From positions 310,001-374,000 of the forward strand of contig NZ_FUEZ01000003.1 in NCBI RefSeq assembly GCF_900157365.1: a stretch of DNA of 64,000 nt. Direction: 5' to 3'. The position numbers and the translations under genes were made by a program. How positions within the stretch are numbered: the first letter of the stretch is position 1; every line of letters starts with the position of its first letter. The notes below the pieces were generated by a model. That model did no database searches and was not told the origin of the DNA. It was given only the letters and a program-made list of their open reading frames with translations. The stretch is from Mycobacterium numidiamassiliense. GTDB lineage: Bacteria; Actinomycetota; Actinomycetes; Mycobacteriales; Mycobacteriaceae. Positions 25,844 through 36,384 of the stretch are shown in pieces.

Positions 25844-26018
25844 CGGCGACGCGACGAGCGTCGGAATCCGCACGAGCGGCCGCAAAGGCTACCGCCGGCG
25901 GCCGAAACATCGACGAGGCGCCCCACATCACGATGAACAGCAGACCGCCGAACGCTTTCACAACGTCGAGCCCAGAAAAATATCCGATCAACGTGACAAT
26001 GATTCCCGAAGCAATCAC
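25686..26018 (-). CDS. Small membrane protein, antisense-overlapping its neighbour
   Basis: A GTG at 26018 with a strong AAGGAG eight bases upstream starts MIASGIIVTLIGYFSGLDVV, then VKAFGGLLFIVMWGASSMF, giving two membrane segments in the first 40 residues. The remainder is Ala/Arg-rich and, after about residue 59, runs antisense through the proline-rich gene for some 158 bases. The N-terminal half is convincing. The C-terminal half may only reflect the lack of stops in GC-rich DNA, or a lost stop codon. No function is known. Confidence 0.55.
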   Translation of the reverse strand: MIASGIIVTLIGYFSGLDVVKAFGGLLFIVMWGASSMFRPPAVAFAAARADSDARRVAAKAVAAGRPAAERGQAAARPAEVARPAEVAGTTVDSAELSRAAVHPCSPART

Positions 26019-26245
26019 ACCAACTTCTCCTTATTGCGCACCTGTCTAGTTGGCCGATCAAGGCTGAAATACCCCGCAGCCGAGGCTTCCAATCCAGATA
26101 TCTCGAAAGGGGTCTCGTGGGCGGACGCGTGCCCCTACGGTTAGGGTTCGGGTTCTACGTCCAGCCACGTGCGTAGCTCGGCGGTGCTTAGTTGAGCAAC
26201 CTCCGGAACCGCACTCTGTCGTCGAGCAGAAGGAGAGCTGCAGCA

Positions 26246-26686
26246 GTGATGGACGGGAAGACACCGATCGATGTCCTGCTAGTCGAGGATGACGCCGGCG
26301 ACGAACTGATCGCGCGAGAAGCCTTCGAGCAGAACAAGATTCGCAACAGGCTCCATGTGGCTCACGACGGCCAGGAGGGTCTGGACTTCCTGTACCAGCG
26401 CGGCGAATTCGCCGATGCGCCAAGACCGGACCTCATCTTGTTGGATCTCAATCTGCCCAAGTACGACGGGCGCCAACTGCTCGAGCAGATCAAAAATGAT
26501 TCCGAGCTGGGCTCGATTCCCGTCGTCGTCCTCACATCATCGGGGCTGGAAGAAGACATCCTGCACAGCTACTCGCTACACGCCAACGCCTACATCACCA
26601 AGCCCGTCAACCTCGATCAGTTCTTCAAGGCAATCCGCCAAATCGACAGCTTCTTCGTCGAAGTGGTCCGCTTGCCCCCACACTGA
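26246..26686 (+). CDS. Rcp1-like single-domain response regulator
   Basis: A 146-residue receiver-only protein. GTG 26246 (or ATG 26249) follows AAGGAGAG. All receiver residues are present: the acidic pair in VLLVEDDAGDE, phospho-acceptor Asp in LILLDLNLPKYDG, Thr in VVLTSSGLEED and Lys in AYITKPVNLDQF. The long helix 1 IAREAFEQNKIRNRLHVAHD and the C-terminal FFVEVVRLP are typical of Rcp1-type regulators that pair with phytochromes or other sensor kinases. There is no output domain, so it probably acts by protein contact. No kinase is adjacent. A bacteriophytochrome lies 31 kb away but carries GGDEF, not a kinase. Confidence 0.88.
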   Translation: MMDGKTPIDVLLVEDDAGDELIAREAFEQNKIRNRLHVAHDGQEGLDFLYQRGEFADAPRPDLILLDLNLPKYDGRQLLEQIKNDSELGSIPVVVLTSSGLEEDILHSYSLHANAYITKPVNLDQFFKAIRQIDSFFVEVVRLPPH

Positions 26687-26743
26687 CCCCAGAGCCGGTC
26701 TAAACGACGGGCAGTGGCGACTCAGGCGAGCACTGCTCCATCC

Positions 26744-28543
26744 CTAGCCTTCGGTCGAGCGCGGGGATTCCTCGGGGCTCCAGGCCGGTGGCTGGCCGGG
26801 TCGGCCAGGGAAGAGATAGTCGATGAAAGCCGTTGCCGTGGGTTGCGGCTCGTGGTTGGCCAGTCCCGGTCGCTCGTTGGCTTCGATGAAGGCGTAGTCG
26901 GTGCCGGCGACGTCGGGCACCAGAAGGTCGATACCGGTCACCGGGATACCGATCGCGTCGGCCGCCGTGACCGCGACCCGGCAAAGTTCTTGGCTCACTT
27001 GCGAAGTGACGTCGTTGATGGTTCCGCCCTGGTGCAGGTTGGCGGTGTGACGAACGCACAGCCGGGTTCCCTCCGGCAGCACGTCGTCCAGCGACCATCC
27101 GGCCTCGGCCACCGTCGCCTCGGTCAGGTCGTCGAGGGGAATGCGGGACTCACCACCCGTTGCCGCGGCACGTCGCCGGCTTGCGGCCGCGATCAATTCC
27201 CGGACGGTGTGATCGCCGGTGCCGATCACCTCTGGCGGCAGCCGAAGCGCGGCGGCAACCACCCGGCCATCGATCACCACCAAGCGCAGGTCGCTGCCGG
27301 GCATACGCTGCTCGATGAGCACCTCTGGATGTTGCTCTCGGGCACGAGCCAGAGCCGCGGCGAGCTCGTCGGGACCGCTGTCGGCGGTGATGCCGACGGT
27401 GATGCCTTTGCCCTGTTCTCCCCGCGTCGGTTTGACGACGACCTCGCCGACTTCGCGCAGGAAGTCGTAGTCGGCTTCGTCGAAGGTGGCCAAGCGGGCT
27501 CGAGGCACGGTGATGCCGGCCTCGGCGACGAGCCGGCGCGTCAGGCGCTTGTCGTCGCACCGGCACATGGCGATGGCGGAGGTGAACTCGGACAGCGATT
27601 CGCGGGTCAGCACGCTGCGACCGCCGTGGGACAGCCGCATCTCACCCGTCTCGGCGTCGAGGACCTCGACCCAGATTCCGCGGCGCAGCGCCTCATCGGC
27701 GATGATCCTTGCGTAGGGATTGAGGTCGTCGACCGTCTCCGGCGGCGAACTGAACAACGGCTCGTTGATCGCGTTCTTCCGTTTGATCGCAAGCACCGGA
27801 ACACGGCGGAAGCCCAGCTTCTCGTAGAGGCCGATCGCGGCGGCGTTGTCGTGGGCGACGGACAGGTCCAGATAGGCGCGACCCAGGGTCCGAAAGTGCT
27901 CAGCCAGCGCCCGGGACAGCGCAACGCCGACGCCTGGCACGGCCGCGGCGGGGTCGACCGCTAGGGCCCAGAGGCTCGATCCGTGCTCCGGGTCGGAGAA
28001 CAGCAACTCATGGTCGACGCCGGTCACGGTGCCGACCACGGCACCGTCCTCGTCGCGCACCGCAACCAGGTAGGTCACCGCCTCCGCGTGCAGATGGTTG
28101 TCCCAGATCGTCTCGAGCGGCGCCGGGACCATCCCGCAGCGCACATAGACGCGGTTCATGGCGTCCGCATCGCTCGGGTCTTCCAGCGTGCGCACCGTCA
28201 CGCCGGCCGGCGGTGCGGCCGCGCCTTCGTCGGTTGACTCACTGGTGAAGCGCAGTCGATACGTGTGGCTGGGGTCGATGAACAGCTCGGTCGGCGCGCC
28301 GGCGATCACCACATGCGACTCGCGGGCATAGATGCAGATGTCGCGCCGTCCGGGCTCTTCCCCCCGCAGCACCTCGGCCAACGTGGCGGGATCGGCGAAG
28401 GTCTGCCCGAAAATGAGCCGACCCCAACCTAATTCGAGCTTCACATCCTTCGCCATCGCGTCCACCATGTGCGGCGGCGAGGCGTCATGCAGGCCGAGGG
28501 TGATCGCCTCGGGGTGGTCTTCTGCTGGGTCGATGGCGGTCAT
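26744..28543 (-). CDS. ngg: N-acetylglutaminylglutamine synthetase (GNAT + ATP-grasp fusion)
   Basis: A 599-residue fusion. Residues about 100-270 form a GNAT acetyltransferase (VTYLVAVRDEDGAVVGTVTG, then ALAVDPAAAVPGVGVALSRA and LYEKLGFRRVPVLAIKRKN). Residues about 300-590 form an ATP-grasp ligase (VVVKPTRGEQGKGITVGITA, RMPGSDLRLVVIDGRVVAAA, FIEANERPGLANHEPQ). This architecture is that of Ngg, which makes N-acetylglutaminylglutamine, the dipeptide precursor of the osmolyte NAGGN. The ATG overlaps the stop of the amidotransferase gene as ATGA. The partner gene and a glutamine synthetase upstream support the pathway. In the cytoplasm it would use acetyl-CoA, ATP and two glutamines. Confidence 0.85.
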   Translation of the reverse strand: MTAIDPAEDHPEAITLGLHDASPPHMVDAMAKDVKLELGWGRLIFGQTFADPATLAEVLRGEEPGRRDICIYARESHVVIAGAPTELFIDPSHTYRLRFTSESTDEGAAAPPAGVTVRTLEDPSDADAMNRVYVRCGMVPAPLETIWDNHLHAEAVTYLVAVRDEDGAVVGTVTGVDHELLFSDPEHGSSLWALAVDPAAAVPGVGVALSRALAEHFRTLGRAYLDLSVAHDNAAAIGLYEKLGFRRVPVLAIKRKNAINEPLFSSPPETVDDLNPYARIIADEALRRGIWVEVLDAETGEMRLSHGGRSVLTRESLSEFTSAIAMCRCDDKRLTRRLVAEAGITVPRARLATFDEADYDFLREVGEVVVKPTRGEQGKGITVGITADSGPDELAAALARAREQHPEVLIEQRMPGSDLRLVVIDGRVVAAALRLPPEVIGTGDHTVRELIAAASRRRAAATGGESRIPLDDLTEATVAEAGWSLDDVLPEGTRLCVRHTANLHQGGTINDVTSQVSQELCRVAVTAADAIGIPVTGIDLLVPDVAGTDYAFIEANERPGLANHEPQPTATAFIDYLFPGRPGQPPAWSPEESPRSTEG

Positions 28544-30345
28544 GCCGCTGGCCCTGCCACCCCATGCCGCTGTAGCCAAAGCTCGAGTAGCGCGATCTGC
28601 CAGAGTTCGTTGCCGCGCAACGGGGTTAGCCTGCCGTTGGGGTCGGCCAGCAGGGCATCGACAGCCCCGGAGTCGAACAACCCACGCTCTTTGGCGACCG
28701 GGGCATACAACGCGTCACGAACCATGTCGAGGTACGGCCCCTCGAGATGGGTCAGCGCCGGAACTGGGAAGTAGCCCTTGGGCCGATCGATGACCTCCGA
28801 CGGAATCACCTGTCGCGCAGCCTGTTTGAGGACGCCCTTGCCGTCGTGCGCGATCTTGAGCTCCGGTGGGCAGGTCGCTGCCAGCTCGACCAACTCGTGG
28901 TCGAGGAACGGCACGCGCCCCTCCAGCCCCCAGGCCATCGTCATGTTGTCCACCCGCTTTACCGGGTCGTCCACCAACATCACCGTCGTATCGAGTCGCA
29001 GCGCACGGTCGATGCCGGTGTCGGCGTTGGCTTGCGCGAAGTGCTCGCTGACGAAACGCTCGCTGGGGTCACCCGGTGCGACGTTGCCTCGCGCCAACAT
29101 CGCTTCGAGTCCTGCGACGTCACGGTCGAAGAAGGCGGCCCGGTATGCCGCGAGCGATCCGTCGATGCTGGCGGCGTCCGGCGAACCCATCGGGGGGTAC
29201 CAGTGATAACCGGCGAACACCTCGTCGGCGCCCTGACCCGACTGCACCACCTTGACGTGCTTGGCCACTTCCTGGCTGAGCAGATAAAAGGCCACACAGT
29301 CATGGCTGACCATTGGCTCGCTCATCGCGCCGATCGCCCCGTCGAGCGCGGGCAGCATGCGGTCGGTTCCGATGCGGATCTGGTGATGATCGGTGCCGAA
29401 CCGCTCGGCCACGATGTCCGAGTAGCGGAATTCGTCGCCCTGGACGCCACCGACGGACTCGAAGCCGATGGAGAAGGTCGACAGCCCGTGCTGGCCGGCC
29501 TCGGCGAGCAAGCCGACGATCAGGCTGGAGTCCACGCCGCCGGAGAGCAGGCAGCCGACCGGGACGTCGGCGACCAGGCGACGCTCGACCGCGGTGCGCA
29601 GCGAGGAAAGCACGGCGTCTTCCCAGTCTTGTTCGGACCAGTCGGCGCGGTCGTCGTGGCGGGTGAAGTCGGGTTCCCAGTAGGTCGTGGTGGTGCGCTG
29701 CCCGTCGGGTTCGAAGGCGATCAGCGACGCCGGCGGCACCTTGCGCACACCACGCAGGATCGTCAGCGGCGCCGGCACCACCGAGTGGAAGGTCATGTAG
29801 TGGTGCAGTGCGACCGGGTCGATGCGGGTGTCGACCCCGCCGCCCGCCAGCAAGGCCGGCAGCGTCGAGGCGAACCGGACCCGGTGGCTGTCCTCGGTCA
29901 GATACAGCGGCTTGATACCCAGTCGGTCCCGTCCGAGCAACACCCGGCCGCTGTCGCGCTCGGTGATGGCGAACGCGAACATGCCCTTGAGATGGCTGAC
30001 GAAGTCGTCGCCCCAGCGGTGGTAGGCCTTGACCAGCACCTCACTGTCGCTATGCGAGAAAAACCGGTAACCGTGGTCCTCCAGCTCGCGGCGCAGTTGC
30101 TGGTAGTTGTAGATACATCCGTTCCAGGCGATCGCCAGGCCCAGGTCGGAGTCGACCATCGGCTGCGCCCCGGCTTCGGTCAGGTCAATGATCTTGAGGC
30201 GCCGATGACCCAGGGCAACCCGGCCTTGCGACCACACGCCCGCCCCGTCCGGCCCCCGCGGCGCCATGGCCTGAGCCATGGCCGATACCGCCGCCACATC
30301 GGGGGCTCGACCGTCGAGACGCACCTCGCCTGCGGCTCCACACAC
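28540..30345 (-). CDS. asnO: NAGGN amidotransferase (asparagine-synthetase family)
   Basis: A 601-residue class II glutamine amidotransferase fused to an asparagine-synthetase-like domain. Starting at GTG 30345 places the catalytic cysteine at position 2 (MCGAAGEVRL), as the N-terminal nucleophile mechanism requires; AGGTAGGG lies eight bases upstream. A longer frame to 30369 would bury this cysteine. Further markers are AMAPRGPDGAGVWS, WNGCIYNYQQLRRELEDHGY, the PP-loop CLLSGGVDSSLIVGLLAEAG and GLEGRVPFLDHELVELAA. The ordered pair with the GNAT/ATP-grasp gene identifies it as the AsnO-type enzyme that amidates the C-terminus of N-acetylglutaminylglutamine, rather than a true asparagine synthetase. 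Confidence 0.85.
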   Translation of the reverse strand: MCGAAGEVRLDGRAPDVAAVSAMAQAMAPRGPDGAGVWSQGRVALGHRRLKIIDLTEAGAQPMVDSDLGLAIAWNGCIYNYQQLRRELEDHGYRFFSHSDSEVLVKAYHRWGDDFVSHLKGMFAFAITERDSGRVLLGRDRLGIKPLYLTEDSHRVRFASTLPALLAGGGVDTRIDPVALHHYMTFHSVVPAPLTILRGVRKVPPASLIAFEPDGQRTTTTYWEPDFTRHDDRADWSEQDWEDAVLSSLRTAVERRLVADVPVGCLLSGGVDSSLIVGLLAEAGQHGLSTFSIGFESVGGVQGDEFRYSDIVAERFGTDHHQIRIGTDRMLPALDGAIGAMSEPMVSHDCVAFYLLSQEVAKHVKVVQSGQGADEVFAGYHWYPPMGSPDAASIDGSLAAYRAAFFDRDVAGLEAMLARGNVAPGDPSERFVSEHFAQANADTGIDRALRLDTTVMLVDDPVKRVDNMTMAWGLEGRVPFLDHELVELAATCPPELKIAHDGKGVLKQAARQVIPSEVIDRPKGYFPVPALTHLEGPYLDMVRDALYAPVAKERGLFDSGAVDALLADPNGRLTPLRGNELWQIALLELWLQRHGVAGPAA

Positions 30346-30415
30346 CTCGTTGACCCTACCTAGCCCCATCGCGACGCGCCGGACGCAGTCTTATCGCCGC
30401 GCGATCAGCAAATAC

Positions 30416-30429
30416 CCGGGCCGGCCCGG
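30416..30429. terminator. GC palindrome just after glnA (possible attenuating terminator)
   Basis: CCGGGCCGGCCCGG is a perfect 14-base palindrome two bases beyond the glnA stop codon on the minus strand. It can form a short GC hairpin and is followed by only a weak T stretch. It could lower read-through into the amidotransferase gene or protect the glnA mRNA end. Confidence 0.4.
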
Positions 30430-30431
30430 CT

Positions 30432-31868
<1,437 letters not shown>

Positions 31869-31878
31869 AGGTCGCTCC

Positions 31879-31907
31879 TTTGCTGGGATACTGGCGGCGC
31901 CAGCAAA
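31879..31907 (-). promoter_or_regulatory. Hairpin masking the glnA ribosome binding site
   Basis: In the glnA leader TTTGCTGG (31907-31900) and CCAGCAAA (31886-31879) form a perfect 8-bp stem with a 13-base loop. The last three bases of the stem are the first three of the AAAGGAG ribosome binding site. A competing 6-bp hairpin (CTGGCG/CGCCAG, 31891-31903) uses the same bases. This is a candidate translational switch. Confidence 0.45.
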
Positions 31908-32361
31908 CCATGCCGATCCCGCACCCGGGCCGACATCACTGACAACTCACGCTCGCCGCGCCACCACCACGCACGGCAGACCTCGCCAGTATCATCACAT
32001 TTCACATGGGCATCAGCAGCGCGACGGTTTTTTCTACGCCTCAACTATTTCGTCCGCGTGACGGACTCAAGTCGAATCTGTTGCGCGCCATAAAGAGCGG
32101 CTTCGACGAGTTCGTTGTCCCCGACTCCGCTTGCGGCACATCGATGTTGACTTGCATAATCCGAGCCGCTCCGGTGGCGCAATCCGGCATAGTGGCCGAT
32201 AGTCATATGAACCAGATGTGAACGAGTGCACACAGACGCCAGCCGACGTGGGAGTAGTCATGCCGCACAACGCAAAAACGACAGCCGAATAGTCAAGACG
32301 ATGTCATCGATTCGCGATCGACGTTGTTGACGAGCGCAGGAAAGGGCTCGGTTCCCGCCAC
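31908..32361. other. Divergent promoter region between glnA and the K+ channel gene
   Basis: About 450 bases with lower GC content in 32025-32160 and no credible coding sequence. It must hold the promoters of the leftward NAGGN cluster and the rightward K+ channel. I could not identify a GlnR, SigF or osmoregulator site with confidence. Confidence 0.45.
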
Positions 32362-34128
32362 ATGCGCGAGATCATGCATCGCGAGATCATCGTCAGCGGC
32401 GATGATGCTCTGACGAAGACGATCGCCGAGGAACTCAGGGGGGCCGGCGCGCGGATAATCCACATCAATACCGCCGCCGACCTCCTCGGCGCCGGGGTAC
32501 ACCGCGCGCGCGCCGTCGTCTGTGCCGGGCCCAACGACGCGGTTAATCTCGAAATTGCCTTACTGGCACGGCAATACAGCCCGGACGTGCGCGTGGTGGC
32601 GCGTCTGGGCAACGACGTGCTGCGTGAAGCGGTGGCCGTCGTTAACGGCCCCGGCGCGATACTGGACGTCGCCGACCTCGCGGCCCCTTCCCTCGTCGAG
32701 GCGGTACTGTCGCGCAACGCGCACCAGTTCGACTCGGCCGGAACCGAATTCGTTGTCTGGGGTGCCCCCGCGCCCTACGACGGAACGCTGCGCGAGATCT
32801 ACGCCGACCTGGCCCCGGTGGCAGTGGTGCATGGCAAAAAGTCACCTAACCCCGGGGAGGTGGTGGCGTGTCCGGGACGTGATCTGAAGGTCTACGCCGG
32901 CGACTTCACCTCGATGATCGGGGTGAAGGACGAATTGGAGGCCCGTGGGATCAAGGTGCCGCCCCGGACAGCCACGCGCTCCAGTCAGTCGCGGGTGCGG
33001 CGCGCCATCGATGCCTTGCGCGCCATGCGTGACGACGTGAATCCGATGCTCCTTCCCTCGTTGGCCCTGGCGGCGTTCCTCACGATCGGCTCGGCAACCG
33101 TGGTGCGCTTCGCCTACCAGAATCCGCCGATGTCGTGGCTCGACGCCTTGTACTTCACCTCCGAGACGATCACGACCGTCGGGTTCGGCGAAACCCCCTT
33201 CGGCCAACAGTCCACATTCCTGCGACTGTTCGTCATCGGGTTGATGTTCACCGGCGTGATCATCACCGCGCTCGTGGTCGCGTTCCTTGCGGACCTGCTG
33301 CTGTCGCGCCGATTCGTGCAAACGGCCGGACTCCGACGGGCACGCCGTATGCGAGGGCACGTGGTCGTCATCGGACTGGGTTCAGTCGGCATGCGCGTGA
33401 TAAGTGACCTGGCCGCCCACGGATACGACGTCGTGGTCATCGAGGACGACGAGAACAACCGCTACCTGCCGACCGTGGCCGAACTCGACGTGCCGGTAGT
33501 TTTCGGAGACTCGACAATGCGCCAGACCCTGGAATCGGCGCGCGTCGACTCCGCCCGCGGCATTGCGGTGGTGACCGACAACGACATGGAGAACATCGAG
33601 ACCGGCATCGTGCTGCTCGAGCTCCTGGGATCCGACACGAAGACGCCGATCGTCATGCGCGTGCAGGGCCGCGCTTTGGGGACTGCGATCCACCAGCGGT
33701 TCGGTTTCGAAAACGTCCGGTCGATCGTCGACCTGGCGGCCCCCTGGTTCATCGGCGCCGCAATGGGTTTGCAAGTGCTGGGGACGTTTTGGGTTGGGCA
33801 GCGCTCCTTCATGGTCGGCGCCATGCTCGTCGCGGCGGGCAGCGAGCTGGATGGGCGGCGCATGGTGGACTTGACCACCCAAACCCGCGTCATCGCGGTC
33901 ACGCGACCGGAAGGGCCGGTCAGCCTCAGGCCCCGGCGCAACTCCCAATTGCAAGCAGGCGACACCGTCTACCTGATCGGGCCGTACCGCGAGCTGATCG
34001 CGACGCTGCGCAAGGGTCAGCCCCCACCGCTGACCGCGATCAACGGTGGGCGTTCCGCCGCATTGGCGGCGGCGCGGTCGCCACTGCGGCGCCTGCCGCG
34101 ATGGGCGCAGGAAGAAACCGAAGTCTGA
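32362..34128 (+). CDS. K+ channel with two RCK/TrkA domains
   Basis: A 588-residue protein with an unusual order: N-terminal RCK domain (REIIVSGDDALTKTIAEELR onward, about 5-190), a two-helix pore region near 230-315, and a second RCK domain (HVVVIGLGSVGMRVISDLAA, about 333-470) followed by a TrkA-C-like domain (VGAMLVAAGSELDGRRMVDL to the end). The selectivity filter is TVGFGE, a variant of TVGYGD. RCK domains bind nucleotides or ions and gate the pore, so the protein probably exports or exchanges K+ in response to cell state. It is divergent from the glnA/NAGGN genes, and K+ is the first-line osmolyte, so joint control in osmotic stress is plausible. The start is ATG 32362; ATG 32374 is an alternative. 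Confidence 0.85.
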   Translation: MREIMHREIIVSGDDALTKTIAEELRGAGARIIHINTAADLLGAGVHRARAVVCAGPNDAVNLEIALLARQYSPDVRVVARLGNDVLREAVAVVNGPGAILDVADLAAPSLVEAVLSRNAHQFDSAGTEFVVWGAPAPYDGTLREIYADLAPVAVVHGKKSPNPGEVVACPGRDLKVYAGDFTSMIGVKDELEARGIKVPPRTATRSSQSRVRRAIDALRAMRDDVNPMLLPSLALAAFLTIGSATVVRFAYQNPPMSWLDALYFTSETITTVGFGETPFGQQSTFLRLFVIGLMFTGVIITALVVAFLADLLLSRRFVQTAGLRRARRMRGHVVVIGLGSVGMRVISDLAAHGYDVVVIEDDENNRYLPTVAELDVPVVFGDSTMRQTLESARVDSARGIAVVTDNDMENIETGIVLLELLGSDTKTPIVMRVQGRALGTAIHQRFGFENVRSIVDLAAPWFIGAAMGLQVLGTFWVGQRSFMVGAMLVAAGSELDGRRMVDLTTQTRVIAVTRPEGPVSLRPRRNSQLQAGDTVYLIGPYRELIATLRKGQPPPLTAINGGRSAALAAARSPLRRLPRWAQEETEV

Positions 34129-34221
34129 CGATCGCCGCACACGCACACGTGCGCGCCGTCCTGCCGCCAGTGACACGGCAGCCATGGGACGGCGCCGAGC
34201 GAACCCTCGTTCACGTACGCC

Positions 34222-34740
34222 CTACCGTTTGCGGTCGGTCAAAGCCAATCGCAACTGGGAGTACGCGCTGACCAGCGCGTCCCGCGTGAAGCTTCTGTTG
34301 AGACCGCTCGGGTTGGGAAGCACCCATGCTTCGGTTCCGGCGAATGCGAATGGCTGTGGGCCCCAATCTATGTGGTGACTGCTGGTCATCGCCGAGAGGG
34401 CAAGCTTGCCGAGGAAGGCCGTCGCCTGAGGACGATACTTAAGAATTTTTGCTTCGAAGCTTGGTCGCGCTCTCCGAAACTCTTGGGCCGTGATCTCGCG
34501 TGCCTGGCGAGTAGGCCGCGCCACCACCGCGGTGATTCCACAGCCAAATTGCAACAGCTGCTGTTCGTCTTCAGGTCGCAATTGCCTGTCGGTGAAGCCG
34601 GCGAGGTGCAGCACCGACCAGAATCGGTTGTTGCGGTGCGAGAAATTGTGCCCGTCGGCAGCGGCGGTGACCGCCGGATTGATGCCGCAGAAGATGACGT
34701 CCAGCCCCTCGGCGAGGATGTCGGGCGTGTATCCGGTCAC
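34222..34740 (-). CDS. mug: G/U mismatch-specific DNA glycosylase (Mug/TDG family)
   Basis: A 172-residue uracil-DNA glycosylase-fold enzyme that removes uracil or ethenocytosine opposite guanine. The active-site strand VIFCGINPAVTAAADGHNFS carries the GINP motif with catalytic Asn. The DNA-wedging loop is LPNPSGLNRSF. HRNNRFWSVLHLAGFT and VVARPTRQAREI are also typical. The length matches the E. coli enzyme. The GTG start has only a weak GAGA upstream; a stop codon 15 bases upstream in frame prevents a longer form. No operon partner is visible. Confidence 0.88.
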   Translation of the reverse strand: MTGYTPDILAEGLDVIFCGINPAVTAAADGHNFSHRNNRFWSVLHLAGFTDRQLRPEDEQQLLQFGCGITAVVARPTRQAREITAQEFRRARPSFEAKILKYRPQATAFLGKLALSAMTSSHHIDWGPQPFAFAGTEAWVLPNPSGLNRSFTRDALVSAYSQLRLALTDRKR

Positions 34741-34947
34741 GGTCTCTCAAAAAATGTAATCGGTTGTCATAACGCCTCGCGTCGAGGCTATCAGGTCGGT
34801 CGAAGACTAGTTTTCCGCGCTTCTGCCGACGCGTTACCCACCGCATCTCCGAGCGCCGAGCGCTGAAAATGGTTGCCGCACAAGACCTGGCCGCATCGTA
34901 GCCAGAGTCGGCGACTGGCCGACGACCATTCACGGTGGCTGCTGCCC

Positions 34948-36135
34948 CTACAGCTTGTCGAGTCGAGGGAAGAGGATTTCCTGAGCCAGGAGCTGTAGAG
35001 CCGCTGCGATCGGGATGGCAACGAGAGCTCCGACAATCCCCAACAGCGTGCCGCCGATCAAGGCGGCCACTACGGTAATGAGTGCCGACACCTGCACCGC
35101 TCGCCCGATGATCTTTGGCACCAAGAGGTAGTCCTCGGCAAGCCGGAAAATCACGAAGAACGCGGCCGTCCCAACACATACCGGAAGCGACACGGTGAGC
35201 GCGACGGCGGCGACGACAACACCGGCGATGGTCGACCCGACGACGGGGATCAAGTCGAAGACAGCCACGAAGATACCCAGCAGCAGCGGGTACGGAACTG
35301 AGAAGGCCATCAGCCAAATGAAGGTGGCAATCCCGGCGATGATCGAGATCAATACGTTGCCAAGGACGTAGGCGCCCACCTTCGCGAAGACCTCATCGCC
35401 GATGAGGATGGCGCGGGGCCGCCGGCTGTGCGGCACCAGCCGGTACAGCGTCGTGCGGATGCGGGGCATGTCCACCAGGAAGTACACCGTCAACACCGCG
35501 ACTACGAGAATGTCGGCAATCGCTTCGAAGACGGCGGTTCCCGCACTGACCAGGTCGTTGAGGATGGACCCGCCCGAGCCGTTGACGGCGTCGGTAATCC
35601 GCTGCTGCAGATGGAAGCGATCGTTGACTCTGCCGACCGCCGAGGAGTGGTCTTGGGCCTGCTGAATATAGTGCGGCGCTTCGTGTATCAGCTCACCGGC
35701 CTGTTGGGCGAGCGGGGGGATTGCCGCACCAACGAAGGCGCCCAACAGCGCGAGAAAGATGGTGAACACCAGCGTGGTCGCCGCCCACCGCGGCAGATTG
35801 TGGTTGACAAACCAGGAGGCGGCCGGCTCAAGACCCAGCGCGAGAAAGAATGCCACGCCGATCAGGACGAGTATCGAGGACATGGATTCCAGGACATGCA
35901 CCGCCCCGTAGGTAACCGCGACACCGGCCGCCGCTGCCATTCCGACGAAAAACGGGGATCGCCGATCGAAGCGGCGCCCCAGCTGACCGAGGGGCTGTTC
36001 ATCGGAGCTCATTTCGGCGGCGATGGTTTCCGCCTCGGCGACCGGGCCCTCGAGTTGGTGAGGTTGAGCGACCAGATCGCGCTCCACCTCCGCGTCTTGC
36101 CCCTCAGTGATGAGGTCGTTCTTAACTCCGGTCAT
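34948..36135 (-). CDS. AI-2E family transporter (PerM-like)
   Basis: A 395-residue membrane protein with about eight membrane segments in the usual two blocks, the first at residues 62-140 (VAVTYGAVHVLESMSSILVL) and the second at 200-390 (VAVLTVYFLVDMPRIRTTLY and GIFVAVFDLIPVVGSTIAGV). The DLIPxxG motif is diagnostic for the family. The first 55 residues are hydrophilic and acidic. Members export AI-2 or Na+/H+ or stabilise other membrane proteins; no specific role can be given in mycobacteria. A GGGTAC with a GTTC 14 bases before it lies about 50 bases upstream and may be a SigF-like promoter. Confidence 0.85.
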   Translation of the reverse strand: MTGVKNDLITEGQDAEVERDLVAQPHQLEGPVAEAETIAAEMSSDEQPLGQLGRRFDRRSPFFVGMAAAAGVAVTYGAVHVLESMSSILVLIGVAFFLALGLEPAASWFVNHNLPRWAATTLVFTIFLALLGAFVGAAIPPLAQQAGELIHEAPHYIQQAQDHSSAVGRVNDRFHLQQRITDAVNGSGGSILNDLVSAGTAVFEAIADILVVAVLTVYFLVDMPRIRTTLYRLVPHSRRPRAILIGDEVFAKVGAYVLGNVLISIIAGIATFIWLMAFSVPYPLLLGIFVAVFDLIPVVGSTIAGVVVAAVALTVSLPVCVGTAAFFVIFRLAEDYLLVPKIIGRAVQVSALITVVAALIGGTLLGIVGALVAIPIAAALQLLAQEILFPRLDKL

Positions 36136-36272
36136 CTGACGCCTCTGCCAATCGGTCGACGGAATGGGTTCCGTAATCGCGGAGTACCCGTTTCCCGAGC
36201 TGCGAACAGAATCCGCGAATCCGACTAATCGAGCCGCGGCAGGCAGGCCCGTGAGGCTGAGTCGCGTCCCCT

Positions 36273-36297
36273 GGTTGCGTTCCCAATTTCCGGGTAG
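36273..36297 (+). promoter_or_regulatory. Possible SigF-like promoter before the catalase gene
   Basis: GGTTG (36273-36277) and GGGTAG (36292-36297) are separated by 14 bases, close to the SigF consensus GGTTT-N15-17-GGGTAY but with one mismatch in each element and a short spacer. It lies 87 bases before the catalase ATG. Catalase expression depends on SigF in M. smegmatis, which makes the match worth noting. Confidence 0.35.
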
Positions 36298-36384
36298 TCA
36301 CCAATCGACGCAGAAATTTTCGGATGTCCGACAGCGCGGCTACCGATTCTCTCCTTTCCAACGCCCACTTCACTTGGAGAACGT

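Noticed and set aside
28747..30363. A 538-codon open frame on the + strand opposite the amidotransferase gene
   Set aside because: It is the antisense shadow of a well-conserved gene in GC-rich DNA. Its residues are dominated by Gly/Arg/Val/Asp runs without motifs.
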